64,000 nt of DNA, from NCBI RefSeq assembly GCF_003350325.1, contig NZ_QLYZ01000007.1, positions 105,884 to 169,883 of the forward strand, read 5' to 3'. Below, piece by piece: positions 8,848-17,377 of the stretch. Positions within the stretch are counted from its first letter, which is position 1; the number at the start of each line of letters is the position of its first letter. The notes under the pieces are model-generated. The model did not search any database. It worked only from the letters and a program-made list of their open reading frames with translations, and had not been told where the DNA came from. Source of the stretch: Vibrio rhodolitus. Its GTDB lineage: Bacteria; Pseudomonadota; Gammaproteobacteria; Enterobacterales; Vibrionaceae. A program made the translations under genes and the position numbers.

Positions 8848-8862
8848 TAGCGAAGCGTTCTC

Positions 8863-8896
8863 GAAAAAAAAGGTTGGCATCTGCCAACCTTTTTTG
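8863..8896. terminator. Bidirectional terminator between yadH and panC
   Basis: AGGTTGGCA / TGCCAACCT (8871-8879 with 8882-8890) is flanked by an A-run on the left and a T-run on the right, so it can terminate yadGH on the plus strand and the panC-ended operon on the minus strand. Confidence 0.85.
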
Positions 8897-8935
8897 TTCT
8901 CTAAGCGAAGCGCTCTAAACTCTCGCTTCTCACTC

Positions 8936-9823
8936 TTAACCTTCCGAGCTTTCTTCTGCTGGCTCTGTAGTCATATCAACGGTTTGGTTGTCGATAAGAC
9001 GTGCTTTACCTAGGAAAGCCGACATCAGGATTACCGCTTGAGTTGTTTCAGCTGTGATGGTTTGTAGCGTGCGAGCATCACGGATGAAGATTTCATCTGG
9101 CTGTAAGCCTGCTGCGCGTAACTGATCGCTAGCATCTTCAACGATAGATGCGTAATCATCACGACCGCCACGGATAGCACTGCTAATCCAACGCATAGTG
9201 CGAGCTAAAACTGGGGCACGTTGGCGCTCATCAAGAGTCAGTAGACCATTGCGCGAGCTCATCGCCAGACCATCCATTTCACGTACAGTTGGCACGCCAA
9301 TGATCTCGATGTCCATCGCCATGTCTTCCACCATCTTGCGGATGATTGCTAGCTGTTGGAAGTCTTTCTCACCAAAGCATGCCACTTCTGGCTGCACGAT
9401 ATTGAATAGCTTAGTCACGATGGTCGAAACGCCACGGAAATGACCAGGGCGTGAAGCACCTTCAAGCATGCTTGAAAGACCAGGGACTTCAACAAAAGTT
9501 TGCTTGTCTAAACCTTCAGGGTAAATAACTTCTGGCGTCGGAGTGAAAACCAGTTCGACACCTTCGCCATTTAGTTTGCTTAGATCGTCTTCAAGAGTGC
9601 GAGGGTAGTTATTTAGGTCGTCGGCACGTTCAAACTGCATTGGGTTAACAAAGATGCTGACCACAACGATATCCGCGTGTTCGCGAGCTTTACGTACTAA
9701 AGTTAGGTGACCTTCATGTAGGTTACCCATGGTTGGTACGAAAGCAACTTTGCGTCCGTCGCGCTTGTACTGTTTGATCTGCTCACGTAGAGCGGAAATA
9801 TCAGTAAATGTTTGCATGCTCAA
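8936..9823 (-). CDS. panC: Pantothenate synthetase
   Basis: Condenses pantoate and beta-alanine with ATP to give pantothenate, the CoA precursor. The 295 residues contain the nucleotidyltransferase signature [14 protein letters not shown] (HxGH type, near residues 30-43), [10 protein letters not shown], and the AMP-binding MSSRNGLLT segment, all intact. It is the last gene of a minus-strand group pcnB-folK-panB-panC, starting only 5 bases after panB stops with AGAGGAG as ribosome-binding site. panD (aspartate decarboxylase, beta-alanine supply) is not in the window, although it accompanies panBC in E. coli. Confidence 0.97.
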   Translation of the reverse strand: MSMQTFTDISALREQIKQYKRDGRKVAFVPTMGNLHEGHLTLVRKAREHADIVVVSIFVNPMQFERADDLNNYPRTLEDDLSKLNGEGVELVFTPTPEVIYPEGLDKQTFVEVPGLSSMLEGASRPGHFRGVSTIVTKLFNIVQPEVACFGEKDFQQLAIIRKMVEDMAMDIEIIGVPTVREMDGLAMSSRNGLLTLDERQRAPVLARTMRWISSAIRGGRDDYASIVEDASDQLRAAGLQPDEIFIRDARTLQTITAETTQAVILMSAFLGKARLIDNQTVDMTTEPAEESSEG

Positions 9824-9828
9824 CTCCT

Positions 9829-10623
9829 CTAGGCAATCGTATGAGCTTCGTCAGGGAAGGCGCCAGTTTCCACATCTTGAATGTATTTAGTCACTGCTGT
9901 GCGCATATCGCCAGTTTCAGCAAGGAAGTTTTTCGAGAATTTAGGCATGTAGTTCGCCGAAATACCGAACATATCGTGCATAACAAGGATTTGACCGTCA
10001 GTTACATTACCGGTACCGATACCAATAACAGGCACGTCTAATACTTCAGTAATGCGCGCGGCAAGATCAGCAGGCACGCACTCTAGCAACACGATCTGTG
10101 CGCCAGCTTCTTGTAGAGCGAGTGCGTCACGAACCATACGATCCGCTTTATCTTGCTCACGACCTTGTACTTTAAAGCCGCCGAAAATGTTCACCGATTG
10201 TGGTGTAAGACCTAAGTGCGCACACACAGGTACCGCACGTTCGGTGAGAATTTTTACAGTGTCGACTAACCAGTCGCCACCTTCAATTTTTACCATGTTC
10301 GCACCCGCGCGCATTAGCTTGCCTGCGTTCTCACAAGCTTGCTCAGGCGTTGCGTAGCTCATAAATGGCATATCAGCCATTAGTAGGCAGTTTGGGCTGC
10401 CTGCACGTACACAGCGCGTGTGGTAAGCGATCTCGTCAACGGTTACTGGTAGCGTGCTTGATTCACCTTGCAAAACCATGCCTAACGAGTCACCAACCAG
10501 TAGTACTGGCATTTCTTGTTGCTCAAACAGTTGGGCAAAGCTTGCATCATACGCAGTAGAAGAAGCGAATTTACGACCTTCTTGTTTCCATTTCATTAGG
10601 TCGTTGATGGTAATTTTTTTCAT
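9829..10623 (-). CDS. panB: 3-methyl-2-oxobutanoate hydroxymethyltransferase
   Basis: First committed step of pantothenate synthesis: transfers a hydroxymethyl group from methylene-tetrahydrofolate to 2-oxoisovalerate. The 264 residues are the standard length. [25 protein letters not shown] (Mg2+-binding Asp) and [11 protein letters not shown] near residue 80 are signature segments, and the conserved [11 protein letters not shown] with its catalytic Glu lies near residue 180. AAGGA precedes the ATG. It starts 23 bases after folK ends and is directly followed by panC, so the folate (folK) and folate-using (panB) steps share a transcript. Confidence 0.97.
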   Translation of the reverse strand: MKKITINDLMKWKQEGRKFASSTAYDASFAQLFEQQEMPVLLVGDSLGMVLQGESSTLPVTVDEIAYHTRCVRAGSPNCLLMADMPFMSYATPEQACENAGKLMRAGANMVKIEGGDWLVDTVKILTERAVPVCAHLGLTPQSVNIFGGFKVQGREQDKADRMVRDALALQEAGAQIVLLECVPADLAARITEVLDVPVIGIGTGNVTDGQILVMHDMFGISANYMPKFSKNFLAETGDMRTAVTKYIQDVETGAFPDEAHTIA

Positions 10624-10646
10624 TGTTTTTCCTTACTAGGATCTGG

Positions 10647-11132
10647 CTATGACTGCCACACGCTGAGCCCATTGCGATCGACTTGATTAAGTAGCTGCGC
10701 AAGCTCAGTCCCATCAGGGAGAGTTAAATTAGGTGCGATTTCCGCCAGCGGATAAAGAACAAATTCTCTTTCACGCATCCCGTAGTGCGGGACAATTAAA
10801 CGTTCGGAATCGATCACTTCATTGCCGTAAAGAATGATGTCTAAGTCTAAGGTTCTTGGACCCCAGCGCTCATCTTTACGGACACGCCCTTGCTCTAACT
10901 CGATGGCTTGGGTGCAATCGAGCAGTTCAAGTGGCGTTAATTGGGTCTTGATTGCCACTACAGCATTGATGTAATCAGGCTGATCTTGTGGTCCCATCGG
11001 TGTACTACTGTACAGCTGAGAGGCTTGAATAAACTCAGAGCTTGGTAGCAACTTTAACGCATCAATGGCGGCATTTGCTTGAGCGACAGGATCAGCAAGG
11101 TTGCTACCAACAGCGATATAGACGGTGATCAT
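10647..11132 (-). CDS. folK: HPPK, 2-amino-4-hydroxy-6-hydroxymethyldihydropteridine pyrophosphokinase
   Basis: Transfers pyrophosphate from ATP to hydroxymethyl-dihydropterin in folate synthesis. The 161 residues match the E. coli enzyme (about 159). Motifs: IAVGSNLADP at the start, YSSTPMGPQDQPDYINAVV, and the Mg-binding RWGPRTLDLDIILYG with its paired Asp residues. The start codon overlaps the pcnB stop by four bases (ATGA), so translation is coupled. Confidence 0.96.
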   Translation of the reverse strand: MITVYIAVGSNLADPVAQANAAIDALKLLPSSEFIQASQLYSSTPMGPQDQPDYINAVVAIKTQLTPLELLDCTQAIELEQGRVRKDERWGPRTLDLDIILYGNEVIDSERLIVPHYGMREREFVLYPLAEIAPNLTLPDGTELAQLLNQVDRNGLSVWQS

Positions 11133-12505
11133 GACTCGCTTTTACTCTTACGGAAGCTGCGCTTATTCTTACTACTTGGCTTACGGCGACGAGTTGTTGG
11201 ACGGCTAGGCGCCGCGTTATCAAGATCGTTGACCATCGCTTGGCGCATATTGCGACCAGCATTTTGGAACGTATTCCACCACTTCGCCAGTAGCTCTGTT
11301 TCACCGCCTTCGATTTCGCCACGCATTTCTAGGAAGTCAAAGCCAGCACGGAACTTGTTTAGCTCCATAAGACGCGAAGCGCGCTTACCGTTGCGACGCG
11401 GTAGACGCATCTGCAATTGCCAAATCTCACGGATAGTCGCGGTATGGCGACGTGGAATTGCGATTGTGCGTACTTGGTCGTCTAGGATGTAGTTGCTTGC
11501 TTCCATAACCGCATCGTAGTGGCATAGGTTGCGTGACTCCATCAGCTCATCGGCTTTGGCTTGCAGTGGGTACCACAGCATGGCTGCAAACATAAACGCA
11601 GGGTTAATACGTTTGCCTTCTTCGACACGTTGATCGGTTGAATCTAATACCAGATCCAACATCTGCTCGGTTTTCGAGTCGTAGCTATCGGTGAAAAACT
11701 CTGACACAGCAGGGAAGAGCTGCTGGAATAGATTGTACTCACGCATTAGGTGGTAGGTTTCTAAGCCATAGCCTGTTTGCAGCATCTTTAGCGATTCTTC
11801 GTACAGACGTGCTGCCGGGATCTCTTTAAGCAGATGCGACAACTCTTCGATTGGTGCTGCTGTATCTTCTTCGATATCAAAGTCGAGTTTTACTGCAAAG
11901 CGAATGGCACGCAGCATGCGCACAGGGTCTTCGCGGTAGCGAGTTTCAGGATCGCCAATTAAGCGGATCAGCTTATCTTCTAAATCTTCGATGCCGCCAG
12001 CGTAGTCGTGAATGGCGTAGTTTGCGATGCTGTAGTACATCGCGTTAATCGTGAAGTCACGACGCTCTGCATCTTCATCAACGCTGCCGTAGACGTTATC
12101 ACGCAACAGCATGCCTTCTTTCGATTGTTGCGAAACGTTTTTGCTTGGCTCTTGGTGATGACCGCGGAAGGTGGCTACCTCAATAATATCGCGACCAAAC
12201 ATGATGTGCGCTAAGCGGAAGCGGCGACCAATAAGACGACAGTTTTTAAATAGCTGACGAATTTGTTCTGGTGTTGCGTTAGTCGCAATATCAAAATCTT
12301 TCGGGCTTTGCCCTAGTAATAGATCGCGTACACCGCCTCCTACCAGAAAGGCATCAAAGCCTGCACCATGAAGTCGGTAAAGTACTTTCAGTGCATTATC
12401 ACTGATCTGTTTACGCGAAATATTGTGCTCTTGGCGAGTTAGAATGTTGAGTGCGAGTTCAGGACAACTGATTGGCTCGCTTGGTGTATAGTCGTTTCTA
12501 TTCAT
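11129..12505 (-). CDS. pcnB: Poly(A) polymerase I
   Basis: Adds 3' poly(A) tails that promote RNA decay and control ColE1-type plasmid copy number. The 458 residues begin with a head domain holding LVGGGVRDLLLG (residues 54-64) and the catalytic Asp pair D70/D72 in DFDIAT. The tRNA-nucleotidyltransferase-type RNA-binding domain follows (IRLIGDPETRYREDPVRMLR), then a basic tail (RRRKPSSKNKRSFRKSKSES) typical of PcnB rather than Cca. The start has only a weak ribosome-binding site, as often for pcnB. It is the first gene of the pcnB-folK-panB-panC group; gluQ lies 88 bases upstream on the same strand. Confidence 0.95.
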   Translation of the reverse strand: MNRNDYTPSEPISCPELALNILTRQEHNISRKQISDNALKVLYRLHGAGFDAFLVGGGVRDLLLGQSPKDFDIATNATPEQIRQLFKNCRLIGRRFRLAHIMFGRDIIEVATFRGHHQEPSKNVSQQSKEGMLLRDNVYGSVDEDAERRDFTINAMYYSIANYAIHDYAGGIEDLEDKLIRLIGDPETRYREDPVRMLRAIRFAVKLDFDIEEDTAAPIEELSHLLKEIPAARLYEESLKMLQTGYGLETYHLMREYNLFQQLFPAVSEFFTDSYDSKTEQMLDLVLDSTDQRVEEGKRINPAFMFAAMLWYPLQAKADELMESRNLCHYDAVMEASNYILDDQVRTIAIPRRHTATIREIWQLQMRLPRRNGKRASRLMELNKFRAGFDFLEMRGEIEGGETELLAKWWNTFQNAGRNMRQAMVNDLDNAAPSRPTTRRRKPSSKNKRSFRKSKSES

Positions 12506-12592
12506 GTGCTTTTAGCAAAAATTGGCGGTTAAACCGTCTCTGCTTCCATCTAAGTTCTGAGGCCTTAGGGCGAATTTGCGGCTAATGATAGC

Positions 12593-13480
12593 TTACCGAG
12601 GGCGATTTGAGAATCTTGGTGTGATCTCAGTAGTGTTTGGTAGCTGGCAAATCTGCCAGTTTTCTACGCCCCAAGCGATAATTTCCGCCAAGCTGCCAGT
12701 GGCAATATGTGCATCTAATTCAAAGCCTAAGAAGTGCATCGCTTCTAAAAGTGCTGGTTTAGGATCGAGGTTATCAATCGCCGGAGCATGATTTTGCTTA
12801 GAGAGCTTTTGCCCATTTTCTCCCAGCGCCAAAGGCAAGTGTAGATAGCTAACTGGCTGTTTAGCTAGCATTTTATACAAACTAATTTGACGACCTGTTG
12901 GTTCAATTAAGTCTGCGCCACGCACCACTTGTGTTACGCCTTGGTCAATATCATCGAGCACTACGGCAAGGTTGTAGGCAAATAAGCCATCGCGGCGCTT
13001 AATAATAAAGTCTTCTTCTGCTAAGGCGGCGGGGATGGTTAACTGACCATGTTTTTGGTCAACAAATTGATATACCGGCTCTGTCATACGCAGACGCGTC
13101 GCACTTGGATTATCGTTGCTTAGGTGTTTTTTGCGGCAAGTTCCCAAATAAAAGCCACCGCTTTCTTTGATCTCTTTACGCGTGCATTGGCAGTAGTAGG
13201 CCTGCCCAGATTCAATCCATGCATCAATTTGTTGCTGATAAAGATGATGACGCTGGCTTTGATAAACCACTTCGCCATCCCATTCCAATTGGTAAGCTTC
13301 TAAGGTACGTAGGATTAAATCGGCAGCACCAGGCATCTCTCGGGGAGGATCGAGATCTTCGATACGCACCAACCACTGACCTTGATTAGCTTTTGCTTGA
13401 AAGTAACTGCCAAGGGCGGCGATAAGTGAGCCAAAATGAAGAGGACCAGAAGGTGACGGGGCAAAGCGACCAATATACAT
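12593..13480 (-). CDS. gluQ: Glutamyl-Q tRNA(Asp) synthetase
   Basis: Truncated glutamyl-tRNA synthetase paralogue that attaches Glu to the queuosine base of tRNA(Asp) rather than to its 3' end. The 295 residues comprise only the catalytic half: HIGH-like PLHFGS (residues 13-18), RIEDLDPPRE, a zinc site around CQCTRKEI and CRKKH, and the KMSKS-like KLSKQNH. No anticodon-binding domain is present. It lies just downstream of dksA, separated by a terminator, the arrangement described in Shigella/E. coli where gluQ expression depends on read-through from dksA. Confidence 0.95.
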   Translation of the reverse strand: MYIGRFAPSPSGPLHFGSLIAALGSYFQAKANQGQWLVRIEDLDPPREMPGAADLILRTLEAYQLEWDGEVVYQSQRHHLYQQQIDAWIESGQAYYCQCTRKEIKESGGFYLGTCRKKHLSNDNPSATRLRMTEPVYQFVDQKHGQLTIPAALAEEDFIIKRRDGLFAYNLAVVLDDIDQGVTQVVRGADLIEPTGRQISLYKMLAKQPVSYLHLPLALGENGQKLSKQNHAPAIDNLDPKPALLEAMHFLGFELDAHIATGSLAEIIAWGVENWQICQLPNTTEITPRFSNRPR

Positions 13481-13514
13481 AGATGGACCGGATAGAAAAT
13501 GAAACTAAGGAAAC

Positions 13515-13542
13515 CAAAAAGGGAGCTTAACGGCTCCCTTTT
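13515..13542 (-). terminator. Terminator between dksA and gluQ
   Basis: AAAAGGGAGC / GCTCCCTTTT (13516-13525 with 13533-13542) lies 21 bases after the dksA stop. On the minus strand it ends in a T-run. It should limit but perhaps not abolish transcription into gluQ (start 13480). Confidence 0.85.
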
Positions 13543-13562
13543 CAATAGTCATCTGCAATGAA

Positions 13563-14009
13563 TTAACCTTGCATCTGTCTCTCTTTGATCTCTGCAAGAG
13601 TTTTACAGTCGATACATAGATCTGCAGTTGGACGTGCCTCTAGGCGACGAATGCCGATCTCAATACCGCAAGACTCACAGAAGCCGAAATCATCATCATC
13701 CAATTTGTTTAATGTTTTTTCGATCTTCTTGATTAGACGACGTTCACGGTCACGGTTGCGTAGCTCTAGGCTGAATTCTTCTTCCTGAGAAGCACGGTCA
13801 ACTGGATCCGGGAAGTTTGCCGCTTCATCTTGCATATGGTGCACAGTACGGTCTACTTCTTCGCGTAGCTGGTTGCGCCAAGCTGATAAAATCTTTCTAA
13901 AGTGAGCCATTTGCTCAGGTGACATGTACTCTTCACCTGGCTTTTCTTGATATGGTTCAACACCTGCAATGGCTAGGATGCCTAGCGCTTTTTTCTTCGA
14001 TTCTGGCAT
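13563..14009 (-). CDS. dksA: RNA polymerase-binding transcription factor DksA
   Basis: Works with ppGpp in the secondary channel of RNA polymerase to repress rRNA promoters and activate amino-acid synthesis promoters. The 148 residues hold a coiled-coil (about 33-105) with the tip motif DPVDRA (D68, D71, A73; the DxxDxA motif that acts in the channel) and a C4 zinc finger (C111, C114, C132, C135). All key residues are present, so this is canonical DksA rather than the Cys-poor DksA2. TAGGAG precedes the ATG. Neighbours sfsA and gluQ are as in E. coli. Confidence 0.97.
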   Translation of the reverse strand: MPESKKKALGILAIAGVEPYQEKPGEEYMSPEQMAHFRKILSAWRNQLREEVDRTVHHMQDEAANFPDPVDRASQEEEFSLELRNRDRERRLIKKIEKTLNKLDDDDFGFCESCGIEIGIRRLEARPTADLCIDCKTLAEIKERQMQG

Positions 14010-14141
14010 GCAGCATCTCCTACTAACACCTAGTCAACTGCTTGAGCAGCTAATTTAAGGCGGGTATCTATAGCAAAAAGAACTTTAGGAGGCAAATACT
14101 GTTGAGTAAAGTTAACGCCTATGTGAAGACTGCATCATTTT

Positions 14142-14861
14142 TTAGCCGAGATATCTGAAATCTACAGCCTTTGCGAGCTTAATCTCACCTTGGGAAATAT
14201 CGGCTTTATAGCACAATATTTCCACTCCTTGTTCTATCGCTTTTTTCAGTAATTGTGAATAATCCGCGTCTATATGGTGTGCCGGAGAAACTTTTTCAAT
14301 ACCTGAATGCAAAACAATAAATAAAAGTACTGAACGGTTCCCATTTTTGACCATTTCTGTTAGCTCACGCAGATGTTTTTGACCTCTTGTCGTTACTGCA
14401 TCGGGAAAATATCCTTGCCCTGATTGATTGTCATCTAACAGCGTCACGCTTTTGACTTCGATATAGCACTCCGCGCGCACAGGATCGCTGAGCAACACGT
14501 CAATGCGGCTATTTTCGCTGCCATACTTTACTTCGGTGCGCAGCTGTTGGTAATTCGCCAGCTCGGTAATAACGCCTTGCTCTATACCTTCCACCGCAAG
14601 TTGGTTTGCGCGCGCGGTATTGATACATATACGGTGCCCAGCTTGGGTTTCGCTCAACTCCCAACTATTTGGGTATTTACGTTTTGGGTTATCGGAGGTC
14701 GAAAACCAAACTTTGTTGCCCGGTTCGGCGCATCCGGTCATGGCGCCGGTATTAGCACAATGAATCGTGCGTTCGCTACCGTCATCGAGCTGGATGTCGG
14801 CAAGAAAGCGTTTATAGCGTTTAATTAAAGTAGCTGATTGTAGGCAAGGTTCAAACTTCAT
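14142..14861 (-). CDS. sfsA: Sugar fermentation stimulation protein homologue SfsA
   Basis: Conserved protein of 239 residues (E. coli 234). Named for stimulating maltose metabolism; proposed as a nucleic-acid-binding protein with a nuclease-like fold. The N-terminal OB-like segment includes [13 protein letters not shown], and the C-terminal domain has IDVLLSD and [10 protein letters not shown], matching the D-(x)n-ExK pattern of restriction-endonuclease-like active sites, plus [13 protein letters not shown]. Real cellular role unsettled. Its start is only 21 bases from the divergent hrpB start, so each promoter must reach into the other gene. Confidence 0.93.
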   Translation of the reverse strand: MKFEPCLQSATLIKRYKRFLADIQLDDGSERTIHCANTGAMTGCAEPGNKVWFSTSDNPKRKYPNSWELSETQAGHRICINTARANQLAVEGIEQGVITELANYQQLRTEVKYGSENSRIDVLLSDPVRAECYIEVKSVTLLDDNQSGQGYFPDAVTTRGQKHLRELTEMVKNGNRSVLLFIVLHSGIEKVSPAHHIDADYSQLLKKAIEQGVEILCYKADISQGEIKLAKAVDFRYLG

Positions 14862-14882
14862 TTAGGACTGGTTTTATGTACA

Positions 14883-17375
14883 ATGTTTGCAACATTACAT
14901 CACAAGGCTTCTCCATTGTCACAACTGCCCATTGAAGGCGTGATGCCGGCACTTATCTCCGGTGTACGCGATGCATCTCAACTTATTCTCAAAGCCGCTC
15001 CTGGTGCGGGTAAATCGACTTACTTTCCATTGCAATTGCTTAAGCAAGGAGCGGTAAGCGGCAAAATTATTATGCTGGAACCACGTCGATTGGCTGCGCG
15101 TAATATTGCCCGCTATTTGGCCGAGCAGTTGGGCGAGCAAGTGGGGCAGCGCGTTGGCTATCGTGTGCGTGGTGAAACCAAAGTAAGCCAAGAGACGCAA
15201 CTGGAGATTGTCACAGAAGGGATCATGACTCGCATGATCCAAAGCGATGCGGAATTAACTGGTATCGACTTAATCATCTTTGATGAGTTTCATGAGCGTA
15301 GCATTCATGCCGATATGGGACTCGCCTTGTGTTTGGAAATTCAAGAAGCGCTACGTGATGATCTTAAGCTGGTGGTGATGTCAGCAACCTTAGATCAGCA
15401 AGCGTTAGCCAAGCTAATGCCACAAGCCACATACATAGAATCGCAAGGGCGCAGTTTTCCGGTTGAGTTTCGCTATCAAGCACTCAAGCCGAATGAACGC
15501 CTAGTCGAGAGTATGGCGAAACAAATTCAAACCTTGATGGCTCATGAAAGCGGCTCACTGTTAGCGTTTTTACCTGGTGTTGCCAGTATCTTGCAAGTGC
15601 AAGAGCGCTTAACTGATTTAGCGGATGATATCCAAGTGTGTCCTTTATATGGGCAGCTTAATTTTAGCCAGCAGCAAGCCGCTATTCAGCCTGCGCCGCA
15701 AGGTAAACGTAAAGTGGTGTTGGCGACCAATATTGCGGAAACCTCATTGACGATTGAAGGGATTCGCTTGGTGGTCGACTCGGGCTTTGAGCGTATCGCT
15801 AAGTTCGATTTAAAAACCGGGATCACTAAGCTTGAGCAAGTGCGCATTGCCCAATCCTCGGCAGAGCAACGTGCGGGTCGTGCCGGGCGTATTGAGCCGG
15901 GTATTTGCCTGCGTCTCTATAGTGAAAGCCAGCTTTCCCAGCAACCTTACGTGCCAAGCGCTGAGATTTTACATAGCGACTTGGCACCGTTAGCAATGGA
16001 GCTGGCGCAGTGGGGCTGCGTTGATGCTAGTGAGCTTAAGTGGCTCGACCAACCTACTGTTAGTGCGCTATCACAGGCACGCAGCCTGCTCGGCTCGTTA
16101 GGTCTAATGGATAACAAGCATCAGCTCACAGCGGCAGGGCAAAAAGTACAACAGTTAGGGCTTGAGCCTCGCAGTGGCGCAATGTTAGTCCAAGCACTAG
16201 CCAACAGAGCCTGGCATGATACGGCATTGGCTCTGGCAGCTTTGCTCGAAGAGCCAGAGCGCTACATAGTCGATTTTTCTCATAGTGTGCAGCGCTTACA
16301 AGCGAGTAAGCACAGTAAGCAGAAAGTGGTGCTCAACCGCGCGCAAAGCCTAGCAAGTAAACTTAAATTGAGTTTCGATGTTGCTTTGGTTGATGAGCGC
16401 GTTGCGCCTTTACTTCTTGCACTGGCATTTCCTGACCGAGTTGCGCAGCGCCGCTCACAAGGTGAGCGTTTTGTGCTGGCAAACAGCCATGGCGCGCAGT
16501 TTCGTGATGATGAGCCGCTCAGTAGCAGTGACTATATAGTGGCGATTGATTTGCTGCGCAGCCATGGGGATTCGGCGTTAATTAGCTCAGCCATCGCGCT
16601 GGATATTGCTGAGTTACGCAGCGTTGCTGCGGATAAATTCAAGCGATTAGAAGTGGCTGATTGGGATGATAAGCGCGGCAAACTGGTGGCAGAAGCGCGA
16701 GTGTATTGGCAAGGCATAGTGGTTGAAAGCAAAGAGTTACCTACACCGCCAGCGGAGATGATTACTCAAGCACTGCTCAATTATGTTAAGCGCCAAGGTT
16801 TGCAGGTACTGAATTGGTCAGAGAGTGCCAATGAGCTTTTAGCGCGCATTCGCTGCGCGAGTGAATGGATGCCAGAGCAAGAGTGGCCGGCATTTGATGA
16901 GCAATCCTTACTGAGCAATTTACAAGACTGGCTTGAGCCATATCTGGTTGGCGTGAAATCGGCGAAAGCGCTGCAACAAGTTAGTCTAACTCAGGCGTTG
17001 ACGGCTTATTTAGGCTGGCCGCTCAATCAAGAAATTGACGAGTGGTTGCCGACCCACTTTCAATTACCAACCGGTAGCGAGAAAAAGATCACCTATCTAG
17101 TTGGGCATGAGCCCATGCTGAGTGTGCGTATGCAGGAAGTATTCGGCGAGCATAGTTCCCCGACAGTCGCGATGGGAAGAAAGACGGTAGTGCTTGAATT
17201 GCTATCTCCCGCACAGCGACCGCTACAAAGAACCAGTAATCTTGCAAGTTTTTGGTCAGGAGCGTACCAAGAAGTTAAAAAAGAAATGAAAGGTCGTTAT
17301 CCTAAGCATGTTTGGCCGGATGATCCGGCTAATCATATTGCAACCACCAAAACTAAAAGACAGTTCAATCAATAA
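14883..17375 (+). CDS. hrpB: DEAH-box ATP-dependent helicase HrpB
   Basis: Superfamily 2 helicase, 830 residues (E. coli about 809). Walker A APGAGKST (39-46), DEFH box (134-137, a DEAH variant typical of HrpB), motif III MSATLD, and motif VI QRAGRAGRIEPG are all intact; the HrpB-specific C-terminal domain follows, ending with PKHVWPDDPAN, a hallmark of the family. Its substrate is unknown; HrpA paralogues act on stalled ribosomes and mRNA. mrcB starts 2 bases after the stop, so the two are probably cotranscribed, as they are adjacent in E. coli. Confidence 0.95.
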   Translation: MFATLHHKASPLSQLPIEGVMPALISGVRDASQLILKAAPGAGKSTYFPLQLLKQGAVSGKIIMLEPRRLAARNIARYLAEQLGEQVGQRVGYRVRGETKVSQETQLEIVTEGIMTRMIQSDAELTGIDLIIFDEFHERSIHADMGLALCLEIQEALRDDLKLVVMSATLDQQALAKLMPQATYIESQGRSFPVEFRYQALKPNERLVESMAKQIQTLMAHESGSLLAFLPGVASILQVQERLTDLADDIQVCPLYGQLNFSQQQAAIQPAPQGKRKVVLATNIAETSLTIEGIRLVVDSGFERIAKFDLKTGITKLEQVRIAQSSAEQRAGRAGRIEPGICLRLYSESQLSQQPYVPSAEILHSDLAPLAMELAQWGCVDASELKWLDQPTVSALSQARSLLGSLGLMDNKHQLTAAGQKVQQLGLEPRSGAMLVQALANRAWHDTALALAALLEEPERYIVDFSHSVQRLQASKHSKQKVVLNRAQSLASKLKLSFDVALVDERVAPLLLALAFPDRVAQRRSQGERFVLANSHGAQFRDDEPLSSSDYIVAIDLLRSHGDSALISSAIALDIAELRSVAADKFKRLEVADWDDKRGKLVAEARVYWQGIVVESKELPTPPAEMITQALLNYVKRQGLQVLNWSESANELLARIRCASEWMPEQEWPAFDEQSLLSNLQDWLEPYLVGVKSAKALQQVSLTQALTAYLGWPLNQEIDEWLPTHFQLPTGSEKKITYLVGHEPMLSVRMQEVFGEHSSPTVAMGRKTVVLELLSPAQRPLQRTSNLASFWSGAYQEVKKEMKGRYPKHVWPDDPANHIATTKTKRQFNQ

Positions 17376-17377
17376 CC

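Noticed and set aside
11079..11492. 137-codon open frame opposite the end of pcnB and start of folK
   Set aside because: Shadow of the basic PcnB tail; Arg/Ser-rich with no domain.
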